Shown here: one piece after another, positions 14,691 to 22,855 of the stretch | How positions within the stretch are numbered: position 1 is the first letter of the stretch | How the letters are laid out: each line of letters opens with the position of its first letter | Assembly (NCBI RefSeq): GCF_900115505.1 | Contig: NZ_FOWQ01000012.1 | Coordinates: forward strand, 1-64,000 | Origin: Geodermatophilus dictyosporus | GTDB taxonomy: Bacteria; Actinomycetota; Actinomycetes; Mycobacteriales; Geodermatophilaceae | Length of the DNA: 64,000 nucleotides | Direction: 5' to 3' | Position numbers and translations under genes: made by a program | Notes under the pieces: model-generated | Told to the model about the DNA's origin: nothing | What the model saw: the letters and a program-made list of their open reading frames with translations, nothing else | Databases searched by the model: none

Positions 14691-16420
14691 CGCACCGTGA
14701 CCGTGCCGGTCGCGCCGTCGACGAGCACCCGGGCGCCGTCGGGCACCACCCGGGTGGCGTCCTGGCAGCCGACGACCGCCGGGATGCCGAACTCGCGCGC
14801 CACGATCGCGGCGTGCGAGAGCAGGCCGCCGCGGTCGGTGACGATCGCGGCCAGCCGCGGGAGCACCAGGTTGAACGCCGGGCCGGTGTTCGCGGCGACC
14901 AGGACGTCGCCGGGCTGCACCCGGTGCAGCTCGTGCGAGCCGGCCAGCACGCGGGCAGTGCCCTCGACCACGCCGGAGCTCACGGCGGTCCCCCGGACGG
15001 TGCGGTCGGAGCCGGCGCGCGCGGCGTCCCGGAGCACCGCGCCCACGACGAAGCCGACCGCGTCGTGGACGCGGGCGGCCGCGGGCGGCAGCCAGTCCGA
15101 GGGCACCGGCGGGCCCGGCGGGGGGCCGAAGAGCGGGGGCATGTCGCGGTAGTCGGCGGTGCGCCGCCACCGGACGCGCTCGGCCACCTCGCCGGCCGTG
15201 GGCCCGGCGCCCCCGAGCAGCAGCGCGGAGACCTCCGCCGGGGCGAGGTCGACGGCGTGGTCGGCCTCGTCGAGCAGGCCCCGCGCGGTGAGCCGGCGGC
15301 CGACCTCGAGCAGCGCCCGGCGGGCGACGCTGCCCTGCAGCCGGTCGCCGAACACGGCGCGCTCGTCCCGTAGCCGGTAGACCAGCCGGGCCTCGCCGAG
15401 GAGGTCGTCGAACTGCGCCCGGTGCTCCTCCGGGACGGCGGCCCGCACGCGGGCGGCGGCCTCCTCGGCACCCGGGGCCGCGGTCGCCCGGGGCCCGCCC
15501 AGGGCGGCGCGGATGCGGTCGACCACCAGGCCGGGCGCCTCCAGCGAGCCGGGTTCGGCCACCGCGTCCTCCCCGTCGAGGGGCATCGCAGCGAGCGCGG
15601 ACAGCCAGCGGTCGGCGCGGGTGCCGACCTCGCCGTCCCGGCGCAGCAGGCGGCTGAGCACCTCGTCGGCCGCCACGTCGCCGGCCAGCACGAGGTCCCG
15701 GGCCTCCCGGTCGCCCTCCAGGGCCGCCACCAGCGCGGCCAGCTCGTCCGGCGCGCCCTCGGTGACGGGGCTGGCACCGGCCAGGCAGGCCAGCACGTCG
15801 GCCGGCGGGAGGCCGGTCCACCGCACGGTGTGGACGACGAGGTCACCGACCGGCAGCATCGCCGCGGCGTTGTGCCGGTGGTGCTGCAGGTGCCCCTCGG
15901 CCAGTGCCTGCGCGCAGCGGTCGACGTGCTCGGCGAGCCCGGCGTCGTCCAGCGCCGCCAGGTCCACGGCGCTCAGCGCGCGGTGCAGCCGCAGCAGCGC
16001 CGGCTTGACCGACTCGTCCCACAGCCGCAGGTCCGCCCGCCAGCGGCGCTCGGCGAGCACCGCCTCCGCGGTGGCCATCCGCTCGGCCAGCGCGGGCACG
16101 GTCGTGAGCAGCTGCCGGAACACCGGCTCCGGCGGCGGGCCGGCCGCGTCCGGGGGTGCCCCGACGGCACGGAGCCGCTGGTAGACGAACCCGCCCACGA
16201 CGGCGGTGTCCAGGCACTCGAGGACGCTGCCGTAGCGGGCGAGCGTGTCGACGAACCCGGCCATGACCGGCTCGGCGAAGACGCCCGGGTCCGCGGTGAA
16301 CGCGCACAGCGGCCGGGCGACGTGGCTGGCGTCGAGCAGCCAGGTGCCGGGGCCCGGGGCGCTCCACCGGCCCGTGCCGGCCGGTGCGGTGCCGACCGCG
16401 TCCGCGCCGTTCTCCGCCAT
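14687..16420 (-). CDS. PEP-utilising/Rph-like protein: helical substrate domain plus phospho-His domain
   Basis: A 577-residue protein. Residues about 1-470 are mostly helical, with alternating Ala/Leu/Arg, matching the middle region of rifamycin-phosphotransferase-like enzymes. Residues about 480-577 are the swivelling domain, with the phosphoacceptor His536 in GGLLSHAAIVAREFGIPAVVG. No PEP/pyruvate TIM-barrel domain is present, so it is not a PEP synthase; ATP-helical-His is the Rph composition, split over two genes with reversed order. ATG 16420 follows a GAGGAGG site. It probably phosphorylates a small molecule together with the next gene product; the substrate is unknown. Confidence 0.8.
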   Translation of the reverse strand: MAENGADAVGTAPAGTGRWSAPGPGTWLLDASHVARPLCAFTADPGVFAEPVMAGFVDTLARYGSVLECLDTAVVGGFVYQRLRAVGAPPDAAGPPPEPVFRQLLTTVPALAERMATAEAVLAERRWRADLRLWDESVKPALLRLHRALSAVDLAALDDAGLAEHVDRCAQALAEGHLQHHRHNAAAMLPVGDLVVHTVRWTGLPPADVLACLAGASPVTEGAPDELAALVAALEGDREARDLVLAGDVAADEVLSRLLRRDGEVGTRADRWLSALAAMPLDGEDAVAEPGSLEAPGLVVDRIRAALGGPRATAAPGAEEAAARVRAAVPEEHRAQFDDLLGEARLVYRLRDERAVFGDRLQGSVARRALLEVGRRLTARGLLDEADHAVDLAPAEVSALLLGGAGPTAGEVAERVRWRRTADYRDMPPLFGPPPGPPVPSDWLPPAAARVHDAVGFVVGAVLRDAARAGSDRTVRGTAVSSGVVEGTARVLAGSHELHRVQPGDVLVAANTGPAFNLVLPRLAAIVTDRGGLLSHAAIVAREFGIPAVVGCQDATRVVPDGARVLVDGATGTVTVR

Positions 16421-16560
16421 GGCAGCCTCCTCGGGTCGGCCCCCGTTGGCCGAGCAACCTAGGCCCCAGGCAGGAGGCGCCCCAGGGCCCAAGGGCTCCG
16501 TCACCCGTGCCGGGGAGGACGCCCCGCGACGCGCCGTCAACCGGCGACACCTGCCCGTGT

Positions 16561-16575
16561 CGGACACGATGTCCG
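16561..16575. promoter_or_regulatory. Palindrome in the divergent promoter region
   Basis: CGGACA-cga-TGTCCG is a perfect six-base-arm palindrome. It lies between the phosphotransferase operon (leftward) and the small membrane protein gene (rightward). A repressor site is plausible, but no dedicated regulator gene is adjacent. Confidence 0.4.
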
Positions 16576-16612
16576 TCGTCTTCTGCCCTGGGGAACGGAC
16601 CGGTTCACTACT

Positions 16613-16618
16613 TACCGT
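16613..16618 (+). promoter_or_regulatory. -10-like box of the 16.6 kb small membrane protein gene
   Basis: TACCGT ends six bases before the GTG at 16625, consistent with a leaderless mRNA. Confidence 0.4.
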
Positions 16619-16624
16619 GATGAG

Positions 16625-16825
16625 GTGCTCACGACGCTCTTGGTCATCGGCGGGGTCCTCATCGGACTCGTGGTCCTGCTCGCCCTGATCGTGTCGCTGA
16701 GCGCCCGGCCCGCGACCCGCCCCGGCAACCGCGCCGCCGACTGGCGGGCCGACGCCGGCCGGCAGCACCCCGACGCGTGGTCGCCGCCGACCGGCCCCTC
16801 CACCGAGGAGATGCGCGCGGCCTGA
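16625..16825 (+). CDS. Small single-pass membrane protein
   Basis: A 66-residue protein with one transmembrane helix at the N-terminus (residues about 3-26, LLVIGGVLIGLVVLLALIVSL) and a polar tail rich in Arg, Pro and Trp that probably faces the cytoplasm. I recognise no family. It is a monocistronic gene between two leftward operons and is followed by a strong bidirectional hairpin. The composition is clearly protein-like and a promoter box precedes it. Confidence 0.65.
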   Translation: MLTTLLVIGGVLIGLVVLLALIVSLSARPATRPGNRAADWRADAGRQHPDAWSPPTGPSTEEMRAA

Positions 16826-16843
16826 CCGCCCACGGACCCCGGC

Positions 16844-16877
16844 GTCCCGGCGGCTGCGAGCAGCGCGCCGCCGGGAC
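16844..16877. terminator. Bidirectional hairpin terminator
   Basis: GTCCCGGCGGC pairs exactly with GCCGCCGGGAC across a 12-base loop. It sits between the convergent ends of the small membrane protein gene and the acyl-CoA synthetase gene. No T tract, as usual at this GC content. Confidence 0.6.
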
Positions 16878-16893
16878 AGCCCGGACCACCCGG

Positions 16894-18408
16894 TCAGCGC
16901 AGCGGCCGGCCCCACCGGGTCTCCGAGCGCAGCACCGGCTTGAGCACCTTGCCCCCGGGGTTGCGGGGCAGCACCGCCGGGCGCACCGACACGTACTGCG
17001 GCACCTTGAAGTCGGCCAGGTGCGCCCGGGCGTGCGCCAGCACGGCGTCGACGTCGAGCTCGGCACCCGGCAGCGGCACGAGGACGGCGCCCACCTTCTC
17101 CCCCATCACCGGGTCCGCCACGCCGACCACCGCGACCTCGAACACGCCCGGCGCGGCGGCCAGGACGTTCTCCACCTCGACGCAGTACACGTTCTCGCCG
17201 CCGCGGTTGATCATGTCCTTGGCCCGGTCGACGACGTAGGTGAAGCCCTCGTCGTCGATGCGGGCCAGGTCCCCGGTGTGCAGCCAGCCGTCGACGAAGG
17301 TCTCCGCCGTCGCCTCGGGCTTGCCCCAGTACCCCTGGACGACGTTCGCCCCGCGGATCAGCAGCTCCCCCACCCCGGTCTCCGGGTCGGGGTCGGCGAC
17401 CTGCAGGTCGACCACGGGCGCCGGGAAGCCCACCGAGTCGGCGTGCGTGCCGGCGTACTCGTGCGGCAGGAACGTCGAGATCGACGACGTCTCGGACAGG
17501 CCGAAGCCGTTGCCCACCCGCGCCGACGGGAAGGACGCCTTGATCCGCTGCACGAGGTCGGGGGCGATCGGGGCGCCGCCGTAGGTGGCGAACCGGACGC
17601 CGCTGACGTCGACGTCGGCGAAGCCGGCCTGGCTGATCGCCAGCCAGAACACCGCCGGCACGGAGATGACGACGGCGATGCGCTCCTCCGGGACGGCGCG
17701 GAGGAACCGCCCGACCCCGAACGCCGGCATGACCACCGCGGCCGCGCCGCCCTGCAGCGCCACCAGCAGCTGGCTGTTGCAGCCGGTGACGTGGAACAGC
17801 GGCACGCTGATCAGGTTGCGCAGCGACGGGTCGTGGGCGGAGAGCCCGACCACCCGGCGGGCGGTCTCGGTGTTGCTGAGGAAGTTCTCGTGGCTGGTCA
17901 TCGCGCCCTTGGGGAAGCCCGTGGTCCCCGAGGTGTAGAAGATCGCCGCGAGGTCCGGGCGCTGCAGACCCTCGGCGACGTGCGGCTCGCCGTCGGGCAG
18001 CGGGTCACCCGGCGCGAGCACCACCCGCGCGCCGCTGTCGTCGACGACGTACTGCGCCTCGGCGTCGGTGAACCGGGTGTTCACCGGCACCGCCACCGCC
18101 CCGGCCATCAGGGTCCCGAAGAAGGCCAGCACCCAGTCGGCGCCGTTGCCCAGCCGGATCGCCACCCGGTCGCCGCGCTGCACGCCCGCCGCGCGCAGCC
18201 CGCCCGACACCCGGGCGGCGGCGTCCCACAGCTCCCGGAAGGTCAACCGCGGCCCGTCCAGCTCGACGACGGCCTCGCCGCCGGGGTCGCGCTCCACCGA
18301 GGTGCGCAGCATCGCGACCACCGAGTCGGGCAGGTCGGTGTAGTGCTTGACCCCCGCGGCGTCGCGCTCGACGCCGCTCTCGTCGAACGGGTGGATGGTC
18401 ATCAGCAC
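16894..18408 (-). CDS. Fatty acyl-CoA synthetase (AMP-forming)
   Basis: A 504-residue ANL-superfamily ligase that activates a carboxylic acid as acyl-AMP and then transfers it to CoA. Motifs in order: the phosphate loop FYTSGTTGFPKGAM, GNGFGLSETSS (A5-like), YGGAPI, LHTGDLARIDDEGF (hinge aspartate region), VDRAKDMINRGGENV and the C-terminal lysine in NPGGKVLKPVL. The substrate class (fatty or aryl acid) cannot be read. The GTG at 18408 is chosen because an AGGAGT site lies six bases upstream; the ATG six bases further in is an alternative. Separated by 92 bases from the operon starting at 22209, so possibly part of it. Confidence 0.9.
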   Translation of the reverse strand: MLMTIHPFDESGVERDAAGVKHYTDLPDSVVAMLRTSVERDPGGEAVVELDGPRLTFRELWDAAARVSGGLRAAGVQRGDRVAIRLGNGADWVLAFFGTLMAGAVAVPVNTRFTDAEAQYVVDDSGARVVLAPGDPLPDGEPHVAEGLQRPDLAAIFYTSGTTGFPKGAMTSHENFLSNTETARRVVGLSAHDPSLRNLISVPLFHVTGCNSQLLVALQGGAAAVVMPAFGVGRFLRAVPEERIAVVISVPAVFWLAISQAGFADVDVSGVRFATYGGAPIAPDLVQRIKASFPSARVGNGFGLSETSSISTFLPHEYAGTHADSVGFPAPVVDLQVADPDPETGVGELLIRGANVVQGYWGKPEATAETFVDGWLHTGDLARIDDEGFTYVVDRAKDMINRGGENVYCVEVENVLAAAPGVFEVAVVGVADPVMGEKVGAVLVPLPGAELDVDAVLAHARAHLADFKVPQYVSVRPAVLPRNPGGKVLKPVLRSETRWGRPLR

Positions 18409-18500
18409 GTCCCGACTCCTCAAGGTACCGGCACGGGGTCGTCCCCCAGCATCGCGGTGATCCGCTCCCCGGTCACCTCCTGCCCGCGCGGGCGAGCGGG

Positions 18501-20027
18501 TCAGCCGCCGGTCACCAGCTCCGCGGCCCGCTCACCCACCACCACCGCGGTCGCTGCCGGCCCGCGGGCGGGCACCTCGGGCAGCGCGGACAGGTCGGCC
18601 ACCCGCAGGCCCTCGACGCCGCGCACCCGCAGGTGCTGGTCGAGCACCGCACCGGGGTCGCCGTCGGGGCCCATCCGGGCGCTGCCGGCCAGGTGCTGGG
18701 CCGTGGCCAGGTGCGCGCCCACCCAGGCGTCGAGCGCCCGGTCGTCGGCGAGTACGTCGTCGGCGGGCCCGCCGCGGCCGGCCACCAGCGGCGCCAGCGC
18801 CCGGGTGCGCAGCAGCGCGGCGGCCAGCCGGACCGCCTCCCGCAGCCGCCGCCGGTCGGCCGCCGTCGCCAGGTAGCCGTGCCGGACCCGCGGCGGGACG
18901 TCGGGGTCGGCGCTGGCCAGGGTGAGCTCCCCGCGGCTCTCCTCGCGGTAGAGGCCGGCAGCCAGCGCGAGCGTCTCGTCGTCCCCGCCGCCGCCCGGGA
19001 CCACCCGCCCCCACGGGCGCAGCCAGGGCAGCACCTCGAGGTCGCCGGGCACCGGGGAGCCCTCCGAGGTCGCGTTCAAGCAGCTGTGCAGCGGCAGCGG
19101 CCAGTCGCCGTCGGGCAGGCCGGGGACCGGCGTCCAGGGGAGGTGGACGAGCGGGTGGTCGGACAGGCCGGCGCCCACGCCCGGCGCGTCGACGGCGACG
19201 TCCAGCCCGTGCGCGCGCAGCGCCGCGGCCGGGCCGATCCCCGACAGCAGCAGCAGGTGCGGCGAGCCGACGGCGCCCGCGGCCAGCACCACCTCACCGG
19301 CGGGCAGGCGCCCGGTGTCGGTGTCCACGCCCACGGCCCGGCCCCGCTCCACCAGCACCCGCCGCACCCGCACGCCGCCGCGCACGGTCAGGCCCGGGTG
19401 CCCGCGCCGCGGCGAGAGGTAGGCCATCGCGGTGTTGACCCGCACGCCGTCCCGGACGGTGAAGGGCACCGGGCCCCAGCCGGGCGGGCCGCCGGCGTTC
19501 TTGTCCGGCTCGTCGGGCACGCCGAGCTCGGCCGCCGCCGCCGCGAGGGCGTCGGTCAGCGGCGAGCCGGCGGTCGGGCGGCCGACCGGGAGCGGCCCGT
19601 CGGCGCCGTGCCCGGGCCGGTCGCCGTACTGCTGGTCGGCCTCGAGCCGGCACCAGGCGGGCAGGGTGGCCGCGAGGCTCCACAGGTCGTTGCCCGCCGC
19701 GGCCCAGCCGGCGTGGTCGGCGGGGGTGGCGCGGACGAAGTAGCCGCCGTTGACCGCGCTGGACCCGCCCACCCCGCGGCCGCGGGGCAGCGGCACCCGC
19801 ACTCCGGGGGCGAGCTCGCTGGTCAGCGACCAGTTGGCCGGGTGCCCGGGGACGGCGGCCCGCAGCGTCGTGGCGTCGCGCAGGTCGGCCGGGAAGTCGG
19901 CGGGCCGGGCGTGGTCGGGGCCGGCCTCGAGCAGCAGCACGCGGCGGCCGGCGTCGGCCAGGCGGGCGGCCAGCGCGCAGCCGGAGGACCCGGCGCCCAC
20001 CACGACGACGTCCCAGCCGGCGGTCAC
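18501..20027 (-). CDS. GMC-family FAD-dependent oxidoreductase
   Basis: A 508-residue flavoenzyme. The N-terminal FAD site is VVVGAGSSGCALAARL then LLLEAGP. The GMC signature 1 region is GRGVGGSSAVNGGYFVR, signature 2 is AAGAVGSPHLLLLSGIGP, and the C-terminal catalytic His region is AQHLAGSARMG. The GGSSAVNGGYFVRA phrase and a HGADGPLPVGR stretch remind me of the MftG proteins associated with mycofactocin, which oxidise alcohols or recycle the cofactor. No other mft gene is in the window, so this stays tentative. It overlaps the preceding ligase gene by four bases. Confidence 0.88.
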   Translation of the reverse strand: MTAGWDVVVVGAGSSGCALAARLADAGRRVLLLEAGPDHARPADFPADLRDATTLRAAVPGHPANWSLTSELAPGVRVPLPRGRGVGGSSAVNGGYFVRATPADHAGWAAAGNDLWSLAATLPAWCRLEADQQYGDRPGHGADGPLPVGRPTAGSPLTDALAAAAAELGVPDEPDKNAGGPPGWGPVPFTVRDGVRVNTAMAYLSPRRGHPGLTVRGGVRVRRVLVERGRAVGVDTDTGRLPAGEVVLAAGAVGSPHLLLLSGIGPAAALRAHGLDVAVDAPGVGAGLSDHPLVHLPWTPVPGLPDGDWPLPLHSCLNATSEGSPVPGDLEVLPWLRPWGRVVPGGGGDDETLALAAGLYREESRGELTLASADPDVPPRVRHGYLATAADRRRLREAVRLAAALLRTRALAPLVAGRGGPADDVLADDRALDAWVGAHLATAQHLAGSARMGPDGDPGAVLDQHLRVRGVEGLRVADLSALPEVPARGPAATAVVVGERAAELVTGG

Positions 20028-21346
20028 AGCCCCAGCGCCCCCGGCAGGTCCAGCCGGCGCACCTTGCCGGTGGAGGTGCGCGGCAGCTCGGCCACCGGGT
20101 GCAGGCTCTTGGGCCGCTTCACCGGCGACAGGCGCTCGCGGGCCCAGGCGGCGAGCGCCGCGGGGTCGGCGTCGCCGACGTAGGCCGCGACCACCCGCTG
20201 CCCCCACTCCCCGTCGGGGACGCCGACCACGGCGCTCTCCACCACGCCGGGGTGCGCGTCGAGCACGGCCTCGACCTCGGCCGGGTAGACGTTCACCCCG
20301 CCGGAGATCACCAGGTCCTCGCGCCGGCCGTCGAGCCAGACCGTGCCGTCGTCGTCCACCCGGCCGAGGTCGCCCACGGTGACCCGGTCGCCGCGCCAGG
20401 CGGCCGCGGTCTTCTCCGGCGCGCGCCAGTACTCGAACCGGGCCCACCGCGGCACCGCGCACCACAGCTGCCCGCCCTCGTCGGTCTCCAGCCGCCGCCC
20501 CGGGCGGGCCCGGCCGACGGAGCCGGGGTGGGCCAGCCAGTCCTCCGGGGGGCAGACGGTGAACTGCGCCTCGGTGGAGCCGTAGAACTCCCACACGCTG
20601 CCCTCCGGCGCCGCGGCGAGCACGGCCCGCTTGAGCGGCTCGGGACAGGGCGCGCCGGCGTGCACCAGCCGGCGGAACGACGACCAGTCGACCGGGTGGG
20701 CGGGGGAGCGGGACTGCGTGAGCAGCCGCTGCAGGTGGGTGGGCACGCAGAACGTCGTCGTCGGCCGTGCCGTGGCGACCACCCCGGCCGCGCGGGCGGC
20801 GTCGAAGGGTCCCGGGAGCAGCACCTGACCGCCGGCGAGCAGCGTGTGAACGGCGAAGCGCAGCGGCGCGGAGTGGTGCAGCGGCGAGAGGACCAGGTGC
20901 CGGTCGGCCGGCCCGAAGCCCCACAGCGCGATCTCCTCGGCGGCCAGCGCCCGGGCGTCGTCCTCGGCCAGCACCCCCGACCACACGCCCTTGCGCCGGC
21001 CGGTGGTGCCCGAGGTGTAGTGCATCGGCCGGGCCAGCGGCACGTCGGCGAGGTCGGCCTGCGCGTCGGCGGCCAGCAGCCGGGCGGGGTCGGCGCCGAC
21101 GTCGAGCGCCGGGTCGGCGTCCGCCGCCAGGGCCGCCCGCTCGGCCGCGGGCAGCGCCGGGTCGAGGACGACGGGCACCACGCCGGTGCGCAGCGCCCCG
21201 AGGACGACCGCCAGCAGCGCCGGGGAGGACGCCGCCGAGACCAGCAGCCGGTCGCCGGCCCGCAGCCCGGCCGCCCGCAGCGCCGCCGCGGCCCGCCGCT
21301 GGTCGCGCTCGCCGTCGGCGGCCCGGACGACGGGCACCTCCGTCAC
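20024..21346 (-). CDS. AMP-dependent acyl-CoA synthetase/ligase
   Basis: A 440-residue ANL ligase, shorter than usual at the N-terminus. Motifs: HYTSGTTGRRKGVWSG (phosphate loop), LSPLHHSAPLRFAV, EFYGSTEAQFTV (in place of the usual YGxTE), VGDLGRVDDDGTVWLDGR, DLVISGGVNVYPAEVE and TSTGKVRR with the catalytic lysine. It resembles the long-chain fatty acid/feruloyl-CoA ligase side of the family. Translationally coupled on both sides by GTGA overlaps, so it works in the same pathway as the MBL hydrolase upstream and the GMC oxidase downstream. Confidence 0.88.
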   Translation of the reverse strand: MTEVPVVRAADGERDQRRAAAALRAAGLRAGDRLLVSAASSPALLAVVLGALRTGVVPVVLDPALPAAERAALAADADPALDVGADPARLLAADAQADLADVPLARPMHYTSGTTGRRKGVWSGVLAEDDARALAAEEIALWGFGPADRHLVLSPLHHSAPLRFAVHTLLAGGQVLLPGPFDAARAAGVVATARPTTTFCVPTHLQRLLTQSRSPAHPVDWSSFRRLVHAGAPCPEPLKRAVLAAAPEGSVWEFYGSTEAQFTVCPPEDWLAHPGSVGRARPGRRLETDEGGQLWCAVPRWARFEYWRAPEKTAAAWRGDRVTVGDLGRVDDDGTVWLDGRREDLVISGGVNVYPAEVEAVLDAHPGVVESAVVGVPDGEWGQRVVAAYVGDADPAALAAWARERLSPVKRPKSLHPVAELPRTSTGKVRRLDLPGALGL

Positions 21347-22209
21347 GGCAGCGCGACCCGGTCGCCGTCGAGTCGCACGTGCCCCTCGGCGGCGAGCTTG
21401 GCCAGCGTGGCGCGGGTGGACTGGGCGGCGGCCGGCCACAGGTCCTGCGGCACCGCCGCGTAGACGTCGGCCACCAGCGCGTCGACGGTGCGGGCCCCGC
21501 GGACCATCGCCGCGAGCAGCTGCGCCTCCCGGAAGGCGCGGTGGGCCAGGTAGAAGTCGAGGACGGCGGTCGGGTCCTCGGTCAGCTCCGGGCCGTGCCC
21601 GCAGTACAGCGCGCTCGGCCCGAGGTCGTGCACCCGGCGCAGCGACTCGAGGTAGGCCACCACGTCGCCCTCGGGGTGGGTGACCACCGAGGTGCCGCGG
21701 CCCAGCACGTGGTCGCCGACGAGCACCGCGCCCGACTCCAGCCGGAAGGCGAGGTGGTCGTGCGTGTGCCCGGGCGTGGGGACGACGCCCAGCACGGTGC
21801 CGGCCAGCCGCAGCTGCTCCCCCGGCTCGAGCACCCGCCCGCCCGACCCGGCCACGGCGGCGTCGGCGGCCGCGACCGGCGCGCCGAAGCGGGCGCCCCA
21901 CGGCTGCGCGGCCTCGGCGTGGTCGCCGTGGTGGTGGGTGACGAGGACGGCGACGCAGCGCGCGTCGCGGACGGCCAGCGCCTGCTCGACCGCGGCGAGG
22001 TGGGCGGGGTCGTCGGGCCCGGGGTCGACCAGGACCGCCTGCCCGCTGCCCGGCGCACCGACGACGTAGGTGTTGGTGCCGTCGAGGGTCATCCCCGACG
22101 GGTTGGGCGCGAGCACCCGCGTGACCAGCGGCTCGAGCTCCGCCGTCCGCGCCATCTCGCCGGGGGCGGGCAGGGCCCAGCTGGTGCGCGGGTCGGCCGG
22201 GGCGTGCAC
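21343..22209 (-). CDS. MBL-fold metallohydrolase (LACTB2/RNase Z-like)
   Basis: A 288-residue metallo-beta-lactamase-fold enzyme. It carries THHHGDH, a later His in PTPGHTHDHLAF, an Asp in LVGDHVLG and a His in YCGHGPEL, so both zinc sites look complete. The C-terminal winged-helix-like extension (about 215-288) is typical of LACTB2-type hydrolases. The GTG at 22209 is chosen because TACGGT lies seven bases upstream, while the GTG at 22218 would overlap that box. First gene of a coupled operon with an acyl-CoA ligase and a GMC oxidoreductase; it may be a thioester or lactone hydrolase (inference). Confidence 0.85.
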   Translation of the reverse strand: MHAPADPRTSWALPAPGEMARTAELEPLVTRVLAPNPSGMTLDGTNTYVVGAPGSGQAVLVDPGPDDPAHLAAVEQALAVRDARCVAVLVTHHHGDHAEAAQPWGARFGAPVAAADAAVAGSGGRVLEPGEQLRLAGTVLGVVPTPGHTHDHLAFRLESGAVLVGDHVLGRGTSVVTHPEGDVVAYLESLRRVHDLGPSALYCGHGPELTEDPTAVLDFYLAHRAFREAQLLAAMVRGARTVDALVADVYAAVPQDLWPAAAQSTRATLAKLAAEGHVRLDGDRVALP

Positions 22210-22216
22210 ACCCGGC

Positions 22217-22222
22217 ACCGTA
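22217..22222 (-). promoter_or_regulatory. -10-like box of the MBL-ligase-GMC operon
   Basis: On the reverse strand TACGGT precedes the GTG at 22209 by seven bases, the leaderless arrangement; it decides the start of the first operon gene. Confidence 0.45.
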
Positions 22223-22256
22223 GCCGCGCGTCGGGGCGGGCCGCCCGCCCGGCGGC

Positions 22257-22262
22257 TAGCCT
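22257..22262 (+). promoter_or_regulatory. -10-like box of tandem lipoprotein gene 1
   Basis: TAGCCT followed by cggcgc and ATG; the same 21-base block ggcggctagcctcggcgcatg, given here in parts, recurs before gene 2. Confidence 0.55.
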
Positions 22263-22268
22263 CGGCGC

Positions 22269-22796
22269 ATGCGCTCCGTGTTCTCCCGGTCCCGTCCCGT
22301 GCTGCTCGCCGCGGTCGGCGCCTTCCTGCTCACCGCCGGCTCCTGCGGCGGCGGGGGCGAGGGGTCCCAGGCCGAGGAGTCCGCGGAGGTCACCAGCGCC
22401 GGGACCAGCTCCAGCGCCGCGTCGTCGACCGGCGCGAGCAGCGGCTCGGCGGGTGCCGACCCGGCCGTCGCCGAGTTCTGCACCGCGGCCGAGCAGTTCG
22501 CGACGACGATCGGCACCGCGCAGTCGAGCACCACCCCGGAGGAGGTCGTGCCGGTGCTGCAGCAGGCGGCCACCGACTTCGAGTCGGCCACCCCGCCGCA
22601 GGAGATCGCCACCGACTGGGGCGTCCTCGGCGGCGCGCTGCGCACCTGGGCCGACACCGCCGGCAGCGTCGACCTCGCCACCCCGGACGGGCAGCAGCAG
22701 TTCCAGCAGCGCGGCCAGGAGTTCATCACGGCCTTCCAGGGGCCCTCGGGCACCAACGTCGAGCAGTACCTGACGGCCAACTGCCCGGGCGCCTGA
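22269..22796 (+). CDS. Putative lipoprotein, tandem copy 1
   Basis: A 175-residue exported protein. The signal peptide ends at a weak lipobox (TAGSC, Cys26), followed by a Ser/Ala-rich linker (about 27-64) and a helical domain of about 110 residues with two cysteines (EFCTAAEQF near 70 and ANCPGA at the end) that could pair. I recognise no function. The first 70 codons and the promoter are almost identical to those of the next gene, while the helical domains have diverged strongly. This indicates duplication with later exchange or strong constraint on the 5' part. Confidence 0.8.
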   Translation: MRSVFSRSRPVLLAAVGAFLLTAGSCGGGGEGSQAEESAEVTSAGTSSSAASSTGASSGSAGADPAVAEFCTAAEQFATTIGTAQSSTTPEEVVPVLQQAATDFESATPPQEIATDWGVLGGALRTWADTAGSVDLATPDGQQQFQQRGQEFITAFQGPSGTNVEQYLTANCPGA

Positions 22797-22843
22797 CCCG
22801 CCCGGCGCCGTCCCGGCCGCAAGCCCGGGTGCGCGGGGGCGGC

Positions 22844-22849
22844 TAGCCT
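22844..22849 (+). promoter_or_regulatory. -10-like box of tandem lipoprotein gene 2
   Basis: TAGCCT, six bases before the ATG at 22856, duplicated from the promoter of gene 1. Confidence 0.55.
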
Positions 22850-22855
22850 CGGCGC

